Below, piece by piece: positions 47,343-56,874 of a stretch of 64,000 nt of DNA (position 1 is its first letter; every line of letters starts with the position of its first letter). Both the position numbers and the translations under genes were made by a program. The notes under the pieces are model-generated. The model was not told where the DNA came from. It saw only the letters and a program-made list of their open reading frames with translations, and made no database searches. Origin of the DNA: Gottfriedia luciferensis (GTDB lineage Bacteria; Bacillota; Bacilli; Bacillales; Bacillaceae_G); the NCBI RefSeq assembly GCF_001712755.1, contig NZ_MDKC01000037.1:124001-188000 (forward strand), written 5' to 3'.

Positions 47343-47965
47343 TGGAAATGAATCAAAAATTTACAGCTGAAACGTTTCCTCATAACCCTGAAAAAGCTAC
47401 AGAAGAAGGTAAAAATAAGTTCTTAGCATTCTGGCTATTTCTTGGTGGAGAAACTGTATTATTCGCATCATTATTTGGTACTTTCTTAGCTTTAAGAAAC
47501 TCTACTGCTGGTGGAGCAAGTGCTGCAGAAATGTTCGAACCAAAATTAGTATTCATTGCTACAATGTTACTTTTAACATCATCTCTTACAAGTGTTTACG
47601 CTATGTACCACATGAAAAACTTTGAACACAAAAAGATGATGCTATGGTTAGGAATTACAGTTTTATTAGGTCTAGGATTTTTATTATTAGAAATTTACGA
47701 ATTTAGACACTATATGCACGAATATCATTTTACAATTAAGAGTAGTGCATTTGGTTCTTCATTCTATACATTAGTAGGTACTCATGGTGCCCACGTATTT
47801 GTTGGTTTACTTTGGATCACTACTTTAATGCTTCGAAATGGTGGAAGAGGTTTAAATTTATACAACGCTCCGAAGTTTTATATTGCAAGTTTATACTGGC
47901 ACTTCATTGACGTAGTATGGATTTTCATCTTTACAGTAGTATACTTAATGGGAATGGTGGGATAA
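47342..47965 (+). CDS. ctaE: caa3 oxidase subunit III
   Basis: 207 residues, five helices; GTHGAHVFVGLLW and YWHFIDVVWIFIF are the subunit III signatures. The start overlaps the ctaD stop by one base (TAATG), so translation is probably coupled. Confidence 0.96.
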   Translation: MEMNQKFTAETFPHNPEKATEEGKNKFLAFWLFLGGETVLFASLFGTFLALRNSTAGGASAAEMFEPKLVFIATMLLLTSSLTSVYAMYHMKNFEHKKMMLWLGITVLLGLGFLLLEIYEFRHYMHEYHFTIKSSAFGSSFYTLVGTHGAHVFVGLLWITTLMLRNGGRGLNLYNAPKFYIASLYWHFIDVVWIFIFTVVYLMGMVG

Positions 47966-47969
47966 GAAA

Positions 47970-48308
47970 ATGGGTACAAATACAAACTCTCATCAAAGAA
48001 ATCAAGTTGAAATAAAGTATCACAGACGTAAACATGCAGAAGAAATGAAACAGCAATTAATTTCATTTGCATTAATGATCGTTTTAACACTTGCATCATT
48101 CGCAGCAGTATTATACAGAGATAAAATGGACCCATACTTTACAGTACCATTTATTTTATTACTTGCTGTAGTACAATTAGTGTTCCAACTTTATTACTTC
48201 ATGCACATGAAAAATAAAGGTCACAGCACACAAGCATTCTTCCTATATTCAGGACTTACAGTTGCTGTAATTACACTTTTAACATTCTTAACATTAATCT
48301 GGTTATGA
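47970..48308 (+). CDS. ctaF: caa3 oxidase subunit IV
   Basis: 112 residues with three helices after a charged N-terminus; YFTVPFILLLAVVQLVFQLYYFMHMK is typical of CtaF. Last gene of the operon here; ctaG, adjacent in B. subtilis, lies 10 kb away. Confidence 0.94.
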   Translation: MGTNTNSHQRNQVEIKYHRRKHAEEMKQQLISFALMIVLTLASFAAVLYRDKMDPYFTVPFILLLAVVQLVFQLYYFMHMKNKGHSTQAFFLYSGLTVAVITLLTFLTLIWL

Positions 48309-48311
48309 TGT

Positions 48312-48346
48312 AAAAGGGAAGTGAATTAAATTCACTTCCTTTTTTT
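48312..48346 (+). terminator. ctaCDEF terminator
   Basis: AAAAGGGAAGTGAAT / ATTCACTTCCTTTT (one wobble), T7. It marks the left edge of the accessory region. Confidence 0.9.
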
Positions 48347-48527
48347 ATGTTTGTTTATGTACATTGTTGATAATTTGTGGGACTTACTTGCAGATTAGTT
48401 CAATAAGAAACATTGTATTGTAGAACTTTAAAAACACATTAAAAAAGGGTCTATTTTGCAGGAGATTTTTCTTTTATATCAAAATCCTAACATAAACGTA
48501 AAATTACAATAAGGTGGAATGATTTGA

Positions 48528-48887
48528 TTGAAAAAAATTGAAGCACTAGAGTGGCTTAAGAGTAATAATAATCCATCAGCATTTGCGACTAATCGATTCG
48601 GTGAAACAATTAACGCTATTAATTTTGTCGAGAAACTTTATGAACTAGGTGCAGGAAAAGTGTGTGTAGTAGGTATTAGTGATGAAAAAGACCGTATTGA
48701 AGATGAAGGAGGACCCTATGCTGACTCCTTATTAGTTGAATTACCTGAGGATGACTTAAAACGTAATGATATTATAAAGTTCTATAAAAAAGAGATGGAA
48801 GAACAAGGGATCGTCGAAGGAGAAGGAATTTTAGAATGGAATGAAAGTAATTTAGATAATGGCATACTTGGTTTTGGGTGGTATTGA
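48528..48887 (+). CDS. Hypothetical protein in accessory region
   Basis: 119 residues, acidic and soluble: MKKIEALEWLKSNNNPSAFA, KLYELGAGKVCVVGISDEKDRIEDEG, ADSLLVELPEDDL and a C-terminal WNESNLDNGILGFGWY. No family recognised. TTG start about 10 bases after AAGGTGG. A hairpin follows. Small acidic proteins like this are common among immunity proteins, but nothing here proves that. Confidence 0.68.
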   Translation: MKKIEALEWLKSNNNPSAFATNRFGETINAINFVEKLYELGAGKVCVVGISDEKDRIEDEGGPYADSLLVELPEDDLKRNDIIKFYKKEMEEQGIVEGEGILEWNESNLDNGILGFGWY

Positions 48888-48954
48888 TATAATGCCATTA
48901 TTTGATAATTAATGTAACTAACGCATGAGTAGTTCAACGAGATTATATGTAAGA

Positions 48955-48991
48955 AAACAAGGCTAATTAAGAAAGAGCCTTGTTTGATTTT
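48955..48991 (+). terminator. Terminator after 48.5 kb gene
   Basis: AAACAAGGCT / AGCCTTGTTT stem, 11-base loop, T-rich tail. Confidence 0.75.
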
Positions 48992-49113
48992 TGAAACCTT
49001 TATGTAATACCTTGCAAATGATATTAATTGATTGTATAAATCGTATAGTTTTTTTGTAAATTTGCCATTAGTAACTACAATTGAAGATTTTTAATGTTGC
49101 CAGTATGGAGAAC

Positions 49114-49635
49114 TTATTTAGATTGAGAAAGCACATAATGAAAGTATTTTTGTGGTGTACCATAACGCTTGAGTTCTTGAATTAATTCTTCATCAGCTTG
49201 AGTAATAGTTCCTTTTTCTACTCCATTAGCATCTTGTATTGATACAGGAAGTAAACTTCCATCTTGGTAATCGAAGTTAATGATTTTTCCTAAACCTTCT
49301 CCTGTAATGCTTAATGTAACACCTTCATTTACCATAGCATAACCAACAATGTCATATTTTTTCTTAAACAATTCCTCTATCTCAGCTAATGCAACAAGAT
49401 CTTCTTCGCCATCATTAAATACGTTATCCTTATCAAATTTTACCCAAATACCAACAGCTTCTTTTTCTGGCGCTCTATTTAAATCTTCATAATCAATTTT
49501 CGTTATCGTTCCAGAATGATAAATAGGTTCTTCCTCATTAATACAATAAATGTCACTTCTTTTAATAATTTCTACACGATCGCCTTCACTTACTGTTAAG
49601 TCTCTTTTTGTACCAAACCTATTGTAGTAAATCAA
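49114..49635 (-). CDS. Hypothetical protein in accessory region
   Basis: 173 residues, acidic, beta-rich start (MIYYNRFGTKRDLTVSEGDR) and a Tyr-rich helical end (GTPQKYFHYVLSQSK). AGGAGG precedes the ATG, so it is probably expressed. No family recognised. It is convergent with the neighbour at 48.5 kb and borders the transposon-like remnant. Confidence 0.7.
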   Translation of the reverse strand: MIYYNRFGTKRDLTVSEGDRVEIIKRSDIYCINEEEPIYHSGTITKIDYEDLNRAPEKEAVGIWVKFDKDNVFNDGEEDLVALAEIEELFKKKYDIVGYAMVNEGVTLSITGEGLGKIINFDYQDGSLLPVSIQDANGVEKGTITQADEELIQELKRYGTPQKYFHYVLSQSK

Positions 49636-49751
49636 TCATATTTCCTCCTAGTAAAATTTTTTAGACTTATAAATTATCCCCAAAACTACTAAAGAAATAC
49701 TTAACGAGAATAATATATTTTCATTGATGTTCTCTTTGGGGTCAATCAATG

Positions 49752-50000
49752 AGCCAACTCAACTATGGAGATTTTTATCATTATCCGACAGAAGACTCCT
49801 TCCAGAATTACGTGAAGGTGTGATAACACCAGTAATAGGTGGGAGGTGAATGTCGGTTAGGCGTGATAAGTCTAAAGGCTTTTTTGCTGTCTGCTTCATA
49901 TCTCAATGATCTGCTCAGTCTTAAGTAAAAGAAAGGTTCCCAAGAATCTCCCACTTCAAACAACCTGTAAGGGCGTTAAGTGGTGAGTAGTTCAATGGTA
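49752..50000 (+). mobile_element. Remnant resembling the right end/omega-RNA of an IS605/IS1341 TnpB element
   Basis: GGTTCCCAAGAATCTCCCAC, then AAGTGGTGAGTAGTTCAATG at 49935-49998, has the form of the conserved 3' end of TnpB-type elements (CCCAAGAATCTCCC...GGGAGTAGTTCAA), which is also the omega-RNA scaffold. Upstream GACAGAAGACTCC and GGTGGGAGGTGAATGTCGG look like another structured part. No tnpA or tnpB coding sequence remains nearby. Recognition is from memory of such ends. Confidence 0.42.
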
Positions 50001-50101
50001 TAAGAAAGTTCAGTGGAAGAAAACTATAAAGCCGAAATAATTTTAGAATGAGTACTAATTCGGTTATGGTTGAACAGTAAAATGGAAGGGATGATTCAAA
50101 G

Positions 50102-50275
50102 ATGGATATGGAAATTCCTAATGATGAAGATATTGAAATGGAAGAAAAGGTTGAGCTAAGTGGTAGTATTGATAAATTAACAGAGCATGTAATTTGGGGT
50201 GCACAAGGTTTCATGGATATTCCTGATCAAGGTAAAACGTACAGAAAAAAATATTTAGGAAACCGATATCAATAA
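50102..50275 (+). pseudogene. Small frame, possibly a gene fragment
   Basis: 57 codons: MDMEIPNDEDIEMEEKVELS, then SIDKLTEHVIWGAQGFMDIP and KTYRKKYLGNRYQ. A GGAAGGG lies about 10 bases upstream. Reading on in the next frame gives KPISINQEIVDREKDV before a stop, so a one-base shift may have cut a longer gene. It lies just after the TnpB-like end. Function unknown; could also be an intact small gene. Confidence 0.4.
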
Positions 50276-50505
50276 ATCAAGAAATCGTTGACCGTGAAAA
50301 AGACGTGTAAGTTCAAAGACAGTCAAGTGATAATACTCTGTATTATTTCCATTAGATTTCATGAATAAATATTGATACATAACAAGCACATGCGTTATTG
50401 AAGTTCATATTACTCTTTATGCAATTAGCGCATTACGATACGATCATTCATAATTTAGGAGCTGATTGATTAATCAGCTCCTATTTCACAGTTCAAAAAA
50501 GCAAT

Positions 50506-51450
50506 TCAACTAACTCTAAGCGGCTCTTTATTATCAGGAGGTTGGCTAGTTTTTGAGGAAGACTCTTTATTCAAAGCCAATAATAATATCATTCCAATAA
50601 TACAAGCTGTACCAAGCCATTGGAAAAAACCAAAAGGTTCTTTTAACCAAAAGATTGTAGTTAAGACAGCAGCTAGAGGTTCGATACTTCCAAGCAGACT
50701 TGATTCCTTAGGTGGAAGGCTTTGTAAACTTTCGATATAGAACCAAAATGCTATCATTGAACCGAATATGATAATGAAGACTAAATATAAAATTGCTTCA
50801 AGCGTTAAGTTTTTATAGTCCATTTGCCAAGGTGGATGGACAAAACTCAATAAAAATCCACCGATAATCATAGCCCATCCGACAATGACAAGTGAGTCGT
50901 ATTGCTTAAGCAACGGTATGGCAAATAAAGTATAAAATGCTAAAGCTACTCCAGATAATACACCCCAAGCGATTGCAAGTACTGGCACAGATAATTGCGA
51001 AATTGAGCCGTTTGTTAATAAGAGAAAACTTCCAATTAATGCTAGAGAAACAGTTAACAAATCTCTACTTGTTAGAGTGGTTTGTTTGCGTACAATTAAA
51101 TAAAGGATAATCATTACAGGTGCTAAATACTGTAATAGTGTTGCAACAGCAGCGTTTCCATGTTTAATAGAAGCCATATATGTGTATTGAACGGCTAGCA
51201 TCCCTAATACCCCGAAGATAATTAGTTGAATTGCGATCTTTCCATTTTTCCAAACCCCAAGGATCTGAGAACGGTCTTTTTTAAAATATTGAATGGCTAG
51301 GAGTAATAACCCAGCTATAAGCAAACGGGTAGTTACTAGCCAATCTACATCGATTTGATACTGTTGAAAAAGTTTTTTTGCGACTGTACCACCAATCCCC
51401 CAAAATACTGCTCCTATGATAACAAGAACTATTCCCTTACGTCTATTCAT
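50506..51450 (-). CDS. EamA/DMT-family transporter
   Basis: 314 residues, ten membrane segments, two EamA halves: [20 protein letters not shown] at the start, [22 protein letters not shown] in the second half. Resembles the YicL/YcxC-type exporters. Substrate unknown. ATG 51450 is 8 bases after AAGGTGGAG. It is divergent from an AraC-type regulator 126 bases away, probably its controller. Confidence 0.88.
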   Translation of the reverse strand: MNRRKGIVLVIIGAVFWGIGGTVAKKLFQQYQIDVDWLVTTRLLIAGLLLLAIQYFKKDRSQILGVWKNGKIAIQLIIFGVLGMLAVQYTYMASIKHGNAAVATLLQYLAPVMIILYLIVRKQTTLTSRDLLTVSLALIGSFLLLTNGSISQLSVPVLAIAWGVLSGVALAFYTLFAIPLLKQYDSLVIVGWAMIIGGFLLSFVHPPWQMDYKNLTLEAILYLVFIIIFGSMIAFWFYIESLQSLPPKESSLLGSIEPLAAVLTTIFWLKEPFGFFQWLGTACIIGMILLLALNKESSSKTSQPPDNKEPLRVS

Positions 51451-51576
51451 GATTTTAGTCTCCACCTTCAAATATAAAAATAGTGTTATAATAAGCTAAA
51501 TGATAAGTGGAAAAATGCTAAAATAATACTCAAATCGAATGGAAAAATGTAAGGATATTGAGGTGGATATCGGGAA

Positions 51577-52470
51577 ATGCAAATTAAAAACTTTATGGTT
51601 GATAAAAGTTTGAAAGAATTAACTAAACATCATACTGTTGTTTTGCCATTTGCATGTTATGAAACAACGATTAAGCAAAACATTAATAGTTATATACCAC
51701 TTCATTGGCATGATGAATTTCAGTTTGTTCACGTTGTTAAAGGAGAAGCAATTTTTCAAATAAATGAAGAAAATATTTTTGTTCAAGAAGGGGAAGGGCT
51801 TTTTATAAATAGTGGTTGCCTGCATATGGCAAAAGATCGGAACGATTCAGATTGTACCTATATTTGCTTAAATGTTTCTCCAAGTTTCGTTTTGTCTCAA
51901 GAACTTTATACAACCTTTGTAAAGCCTTATTATCAGGCGACTAATATCCCATTTTTATTCCTAGATCCAAAGGAGCTATGGGCCAATAGCATTTTATGCT
52001 ATATTTTGAAAATCAATGAGATGATCAAACAAAATTCACCATTCTATGAAATCGATGTCAGCTTACATCTCACATTAATTTGGAAGAATTTAATTATGAA
52101 TGGGATTGAATTAGAGTATGAGCAGTCGGTAGTGGTAAAGAGTAACCGAATGAAGCAAATGTTAAATTGGATACACCTACATTTTTCTGAGAAAATACTA
52201 TTAGACGACATTGCAAGAGCGGGTCAATTAAGCCGATCTGAGTGTTGTCGATATTTCAATCGTATTTTAAAAACAACTCCTTTAAACTATGTAACCGATT
52301 ATCGAATACAAAAAAGTTTAATATTACTACAACAACCAGAATCGAATGTAACTGAAGTTGCCTTTCAAGTTGGATTTAACAGCACAAGTTACTTTATTGA
52401 TAAATTCCGAAAGTCAATGAACTTGACACCATTAGCTTACAAAAAACTAAAAATTCCAGAACTCCTTTAA
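51577..52470 (+). CDS. AraC-family regulator with cupin sensor
   Basis: 297 residues: N-terminal cupin (about 15-110; IPLHWHDEFQFVHVVKGEAIF, EGEGLFINSGCLH) and a C-terminal double helix-turn-helix (about 200-295; ILLDDIARAGQLSRSECCRYFN, and VTEVAFQVGFNSTSYFIDKFRKSM). This layout fits a ligand-responsive activator of the divergent exporter gene. The start follows GAGGTGG at about 11 bases; ATG 51595 is an alternative. Confidence 0.9.
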   Translation: MQIKNFMVDKSLKELTKHHTVVLPFACYETTIKQNINSYIPLHWHDEFQFVHVVKGEAIFQINEENIFVQEGEGLFINSGCLHMAKDRNDSDCTYICLNVSPSFVLSQELYTTFVKPYYQATNIPFLFLDPKELWANSILCYILKINEMIKQNSPFYEIDVSLHLTLIWKNLIMNGIELEYEQSVVVKSNRMKQMLNWIHLHFSEKILLDDIARAGQLSRSECCRYFNRILKTTPLNYVTDYRIQKSLILLQQPESNVTEVAFQVGFNSTSYFIDKFRKSMNLTPLAYKKLKIPELL

Positions 52471-52615
52471 AGTAAAACACAAAACATCTTTCAGTTGAAA
52501 GTTGCTTAACTGTAGCAATATGGAGCGTTAGAACTCACAGATCATAATCATGACATAAACTCATCGTAATGATAGAGTAATATGAAAAAAGATACAAATA
52601 GGTGGTGGCATTTTT

Positions 52616-54304
52616 ATGAAGCATCTTCTTCCTAGAATAGAAGATTTGTTGCAAAGAAATTTTTCTTTGTACTCTGATATGGAGTTCAATAAAGAAGCAG
52701 CGTATATATTTAAACAGCATCATAATGAAGTCTGGATGTTAACGATCAATGAGTATCTTCATTTTAAGAGTAGGAATATAAAAGAATTTGATTGGAAAAA
52801 AGCCAGCGTATTCAATGAAAAAGCTGTTATTCAAGATGTGATTCAAGAATTGCAAACATCAGATGTTGTAGTCATTATAGATGGAGAGGAAAAAATTAAG
52901 GGCTATATCAATTCTGCTGTTTTAGTTTCCAAAGTTTTTGAATCTTATCAATATTTAGAGGCCTATTTTCGAACGATGATTGATACAATGGATGGTTCGG
53001 TCTCGATTGTAGATGAAGCTGGAAAAACAGTTGTTTGGACTCATGGTGCTGAAAGGATTTTTTCAATTCCTAAAGAAGAAATTATAGGGAATAAAATGGA
53101 GGAATTTTTTCCGAAAGATATGTTATTGAATAAAGTTACAATGGATACAGGTCAATCCTTTCGTCATAAGCAGCATAAACCACGTGAGGATCTCTTTGTC
53201 ATGATTAATAGCAGCCCAATCTTCATAAATGATCGAATTGTTGGTGCAGTTGCGGCTGAAACCGACATTACGAGCCAAGTGATAATGAATCAAGAACTTA
53301 TGAATGCTTCCTCCAAAATCCTACAATTGCAGAAGGAGGTTTCAAGACTGCAATTGTCACACGATTCTTTTCAACAAATTAAAGGTTCCAGTCAATTGAT
53401 GAAAGAAACAATTTCGTTATCAAAGAAAATGTCTGAAACGAGTGCAAATATTTTATTACTTGGTGAAACGGGGGTTGGGAAGGAAGTCTTTGCAAAAGCT
53501 ATCCATTTTTATCGTGGATCATCTTCTCCATTTATTGCTGTAAACTGTGGTGCGATAACACCATCATTGTTTGAGAGTGAATTTTTTGGCTATGAAAAAG
53601 GAGCATTTTCTGGTGCAGATGTAAAAGGTAAAAAAGGAAAACTAGAGTTGGCGAACGGAGGAACACTTTTTCTGGATGAAATTGGGGACTTACCGTTGGA
53701 TATGCAAGTGAAGTTACTTAGAGTTTTGCAAGATAAAACGTATTACCGCGTTGGTGGTACAAAGCAGCTAACAGCGGGGTGTCGAATCATTGCTGCTACA
53801 AATAAGGATTTAGAAGCAATGGTTGAAGCTAATACATTTCGTGAAGATCTTTATTATCGTCTTAACATTTTATCCATTACGATTCCCCCGTTAAGGGAAC
53901 GAAAAGAAGACGTAATGGAGCTCCTTCATCAATTTATCTATGAGTTTTCTTTACTATATCATCGAACGATTAAAATAGTTGACCCTCAGGTAACTTCCGC
54001 CTTATTACAATACGATTGGCCTGGAAATGTAAGAGAGATGAGAAATGTTATTGAACGATTAGTATTACTGTCAGTAGAAGGAACCATCACTATAGGAGCT
54101 TTACCTCCAAAGTTGCTACAATCTACATTGTTACCTACTGTCAATGATGACTCCTTGCAAGATGATCTAAATGATTTTGAAAAAAATAAAATCATTGAAG
54201 CCATTCAAACAGAGGAAGGGAACAAGCAAGCAGCAGCAAAAAAACTAGGAATATCTCGAGCTACTTTATATAATAAAATGAAAAAATTAAAGATTGAGCT
54301 TTAA
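52616..54304 (+). CDS. Sigma-54-dependent transcriptional activator
   Basis: 562 residues: an N-terminal domain of unknown type (1-120), a PAS domain (about 120-225), the AAA+ domain (about 255-490) with Walker A GETGVGKE, the sigma-54 contact loop GAFSGA (a common variant of GAFTGA), Walker B GGTLFLDEIGDLP and an R-finger region, then a Fis-type HTH (NKQAAAKKLGISRATLYNKM). It should act on the -24/-12 promoter 270 bases downstream. GGTGG precedes the ATG. Confidence 0.93.
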   Translation: MKHLLPRIEDLLQRNFSLYSDMEFNKEAAYIFKQHHNEVWMLTINEYLHFKSRNIKEFDWKKASVFNEKAVIQDVIQELQTSDVVVIIDGEEKIKGYINSAVLVSKVFESYQYLEAYFRTMIDTMDGSVSIVDEAGKTVVWTHGAERIFSIPKEEIIGNKMEEFFPKDMLLNKVTMDTGQSFRHKQHKPREDLFVMINSSPIFINDRIVGAVAAETDITSQVIMNQELMNASSKILQLQKEVSRLQLSHDSFQQIKGSSQLMKETISLSKKMSETSANILLLGETGVGKEVFAKAIHFYRGSSSPFIAVNCGAITPSLFESEFFGYEKGAFSGADVKGKKGKLELANGGTLFLDEIGDLPLDMQVKLLRVLQDKTYYRVGGTKQLTAGCRIIAATNKDLEAMVEANTFREDLYYRLNILSITIPPLRERKEDVMELLHQFIYEFSLLYHRTIKIVDPQVTSALLQYDWPGNVREMRNVIERLVLLSVEGTITIGALPPKLLQSTLLPTVNDDSLQDDLNDFEKNKIIEAIQTEEGNKQAAAKKLGISRATLYNKMKKLKIEL

Positions 54305-54485
54305 AACAAAAAGCCTTTTCGACTAAATTAGTCCAGACGAGCGAAAAAACTCCTGGGCTGATTTAGAACATAGAAATCAAATGTTTAAGCAGTTATCTCC
54401 CATTATTTCTCCTCAATCCATAAGTAGCAACTTTTAAATAATCATACTACATATGTCATATTCCACCGTTCTGTCAAATCACTAC

Positions 54486-54503
54486 TGTCTATACATTTAG
54501 ACA
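54486..54503. promoter_or_regulatory. Upstream activator site 1 (palindrome)
   Basis: TGTCTA-N6-TAGACA, a perfect inverted repeat centred about 110 bases before the expected start. Confidence 0.65.
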
Positions 54504-54518
54504 CAAAACGTTTAACAG

Positions 54519-54536
54519 TGTCTAAAAATCTTTACA
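54519..54536. promoter_or_regulatory. Upstream activator site 2 (imperfect)
   Basis: TGTCTA-N6-TTTACA, an imperfect copy of site 1; the centres are 33 bases apart, three helical turns, as expected for two bound dimers on one face. Confidence 0.55.
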
Positions 54537-54577
54537 CTTTTTCCTAAACAATCCTCTGAAATAATAGAATATAAAAA

Positions 54578-54593
54578 TGGCACAGAACTTGCA
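54578..54593 (+). promoter_or_regulatory. Sigma-54 (-24/-12) promoter
   Basis: TGGCAC-AGAAC-TTGCA fits the sigma-54 consensus TGGCAC-N5-TTGCW at every position. It would start about 54604, roughly 34 bases before the first peptidase gene. Confidence 0.9.
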
Positions 54594-54637
54594 TTAATAC
54601 TTCATGTCTAATTAAAACCATTAAAGGGGAAATGATC

Positions 54638-55753
54638 ATGAATTATCGAATGCAAGAATTACAAACATTTTTACAAAAACAAAGTATTCCAGGTGGCTTG
54701 GTCACATCACGCCAAAATATTTTTTATTTATCGAATTTTGATTACAATCCGCACGAACGATTTGTAGGTATTTTTGTCTTCCCAAATGATGAACCCATTT
54801 TTATTACACCAGCAATGGAAGTTCAAATGATAAAGGAAGCAGGCTGGAAACATCAAATCCTAAGTTACACAGATTCCGATCAACCGTGGGCACTTGTTGG
54901 TCACTTGATAGAAAGCAGAAACAAAATGAATCAATTTGCGGTTGAGAAAGATGATATCTCCTATTCTTACATTGAAAAACTGCAACAGATCTTTGGTGAA
55001 GTAGAGTTTGCATCACTAGATTCGATACTTACTGAAATGCGATTAGTAAAAGATGCTGATGAAATTGAAATATTACGTGAAGCCGCCGCTTTTGCTGATT
55101 ACGGGGTACAAGTGGGTATTGATGCATTAAAAGAAGGAATCACAGAACTTGAAGTGCTAGGGAAAATTGAATTTGAATTAAAGAAAAAAGGGATTAAAGA
55201 AATGTCATTCCCTCCCATTGTTTTGTTTGGGCAAAATGCAAGTAATCCACATGGAGCTTCAGGTGACAATAAGTTAAAAAAAGGAGATACTGCGCTATTT
55301 GATTTAGGTGTGAAATATAAGGGATATTGCTCTGATATCACAAGAACAATCATGTATGGTAATCCTGGTAGCGAACTCGTTAAAATCTACAATACAGTTT
55401 TACAGGCCAATCTTGCTGGGGTGGAAGCTTCTCAACCTGGAACAAGAATTGGTGATGTTGATCTTTCAGGAAGACGTGTCATTCAAGCAGCTGGCTACGG
55501 TGATTTTTTTCCACATCGAATCGGTCATGGTCTAGGTATTGAAATTCACGAGGCACCATCTATAAATGAAGTAAATGAAGGCTTATTGAAATCAGGAATG
55601 GTCATCACTATTGAACCTGGCATTTATCTTAATAGTCTTGGTGGTGTTCGTATCGAAGACGATGTTGTCATTTCAGATTACGGTTGTGAAGTTTTAACGA
55701 AATTTCCAAAAGAATTAATGATTGTAGGAGTGAGCGATGATGAACAGAATTGA
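54638..55753 (+). CDS. M24-family peptidase (Xaa-Pro aminopeptidase/creatinase type) 1
   Basis: 371 residues with an N-terminal creatinase-like domain (about 1-130) and a pita-bread catalytic domain. Metal ligands: the two Asp in LFDLGVKYKGYCSDITRT, His in HRIGHGLG, Glu in EPGIYL and RIEDDVV. Such enzymes cut X-Pro bonds; creatinase relatives hydrolyse other C-N bonds. ATG 54638 is 8 bases after AAAGGGG. Its end overlaps the next gene by 17 bases. Confidence 0.9.
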   Translation: MNYRMQELQTFLQKQSIPGGLVTSRQNIFYLSNFDYNPHERFVGIFVFPNDEPIFITPAMEVQMIKEAGWKHQILSYTDSDQPWALVGHLIESRNKMNQFAVEKDDISYSYIEKLQQIFGEVEFASLDSILTEMRLVKDADEIEILREAAAFADYGVQVGIDALKEGITELEVLGKIEFELKKKGIKEMSFPPIVLFGQNASNPHGASGDNKLKKGDTALFDLGVKYKGYCSDITRTIMYGNPGSELVKIYNTVLQANLAGVEASQPGTRIGDVDLSGRRVIQAAGYGDFFPHRIGHGLGIEIHEAPSINEVNEGLLKSGMVITIEPGIYLNSLGGVRIEDDVVISDYGCEVLTKFPKELMIVGVSDDEQN

Positions 55754-56801
55754 GAAAATACAGAAACAGCTATTAGATAACAATGTCGATGCAATATTAA
55801 TTACAAAGAGTGAAAATCGCAGATATACGACAGGTTTTACAGGATCTGCAGGTATGGTGCTAATTTCAAAAAATGCTGCTACTTTTATCACTGACTTCCG
55901 CTATGCTCAACAGGCACAAAATGAAGTGAAAAACGCTAAGATTATTGTCCATAACGGTAATATAGAAAAAGAAGTTGCCAATGAAATCGACTGTCAAGGT
56001 CTTAAAAGGGTAGCTGTTGAGGCAAATTCCATGACATTAAAAACGTACTCCACACTTCAAGAGTATGGAAATGTACAATGGACCCAATTGGAAAATATCG
56101 TTGAAAAGGTTAGAGAAATTAAAGAGTCGTTAGAATTAGAATTAATGAGAACGGCAGCCAGCATCGCAGATAAAGCGTTTGAATATATTTTGAATGTCAT
56201 TAAACCAGGGATTTCGGAATTAGAATTACGTGATGAGCTGGAATTCTACATGCGTAAACAAGGTGCAACCTCATCATCTTTTAATACTATTATTGCTTCT
56301 GGAAAGAGGGCTGCCCTACCGCATGGAGTAGCTTCCGAAAAATTGATCGAGCATGGAGACATGGTTACCCTTGATTTTGGGGCATTGTATAATGGCTATT
56401 GCTCTGATATTACGAGAACAATCGCCGTCGGAAGTTGCTCGGATGAGTTCCGTAAAATTTATCACATTGTATTAGAAGCTCTAAAACGTGGAACAGAAGG
56501 GATTCGATCTGGTGAAAAAGCGAAAACGATTGACGATTTAACGAGAGACTATATTTTAGAAAAAGGCTTCGGAAATCGTTTCGGACATTCAACAGGTCAT
56601 GGTTTAGGTATGGAAGTTCACGAACCAATCCGACTTTCTGATAAAAGTGTAGAAATTCTTCAAACTGGTATGGTTGTTACCGTTGAACCAGGAATTTATA
56701 TTCCAGGATGGGGTGGCTGCCGAATTGAAGACGATATTGTAGTATTAGAGAATGGTTATGAAATTATTACTCATTCTCCTAAGCACTTAATAATATTATA
56801 A
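55737..56801 (+). CDS. M24-family peptidase 2
   Basis: 354 residues, same fold as gene 1 but only distantly alike outside the motifs: TLDFGALYNGYCSDITRT, FGHSTGHGLGMEVHE, EPGIYIPGWGG, RIEDDIVV. RYTTGFTGSAG and ITDFRYAQQA make it resemble YqhT-type aminopeptidases. The start (ATG 55737 or 55740) lies inside gene 1 after AGGAG, so the two are coupled; they may act in sequence or as a pair with different specificity. Confidence 0.9.
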   Translation: MMNRIEKIQKQLLDNNVDAILITKSENRRYTTGFTGSAGMVLISKNAATFITDFRYAQQAQNEVKNAKIIVHNGNIEKEVANEIDCQGLKRVAVEANSMTLKTYSTLQEYGNVQWTQLENIVEKVREIKESLELELMRTAASIADKAFEYILNVIKPGISELELRDELEFYMRKQGATSSSFNTIIASGKRAALPHGVASEKLIEHGDMVTLDFGALYNGYCSDITRTIAVGSCSDEFRKIYHIVLEALKRGTEGIRSGEKAKTIDDLTRDYILEKGFGNRFGHSTGHGLGMEVHEPIRLSDKSVEILQTGMVVTVEPGIYIPGWGGCRIEDDIVVLENGYEIITHSPKHLIIL

Positions 56802-56874
56802 AAAAAATATTGAACTGGTCATCTAATGCATTTTAAAAAAGATGACCTTTCTTTTGAATGGGGGAGTATTCGAT

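Larger units (their letters stand above)
54305..54637. other. Regulatory region of the sigma-54 operon
   Basis: 333 bases with no gene. It holds two palindromic candidate activator sites and the sigma-54 promoter, listed separately. No clear terminator for the activator gene is seen. Confidence 0.6.

Noticed and set aside
49921-50214. Minus-strand Ser/Leu-rich frame in the accessory region
   Set aside because: Shadow of the TnpB-like remnant and the small + strand frame; no ribosome site.
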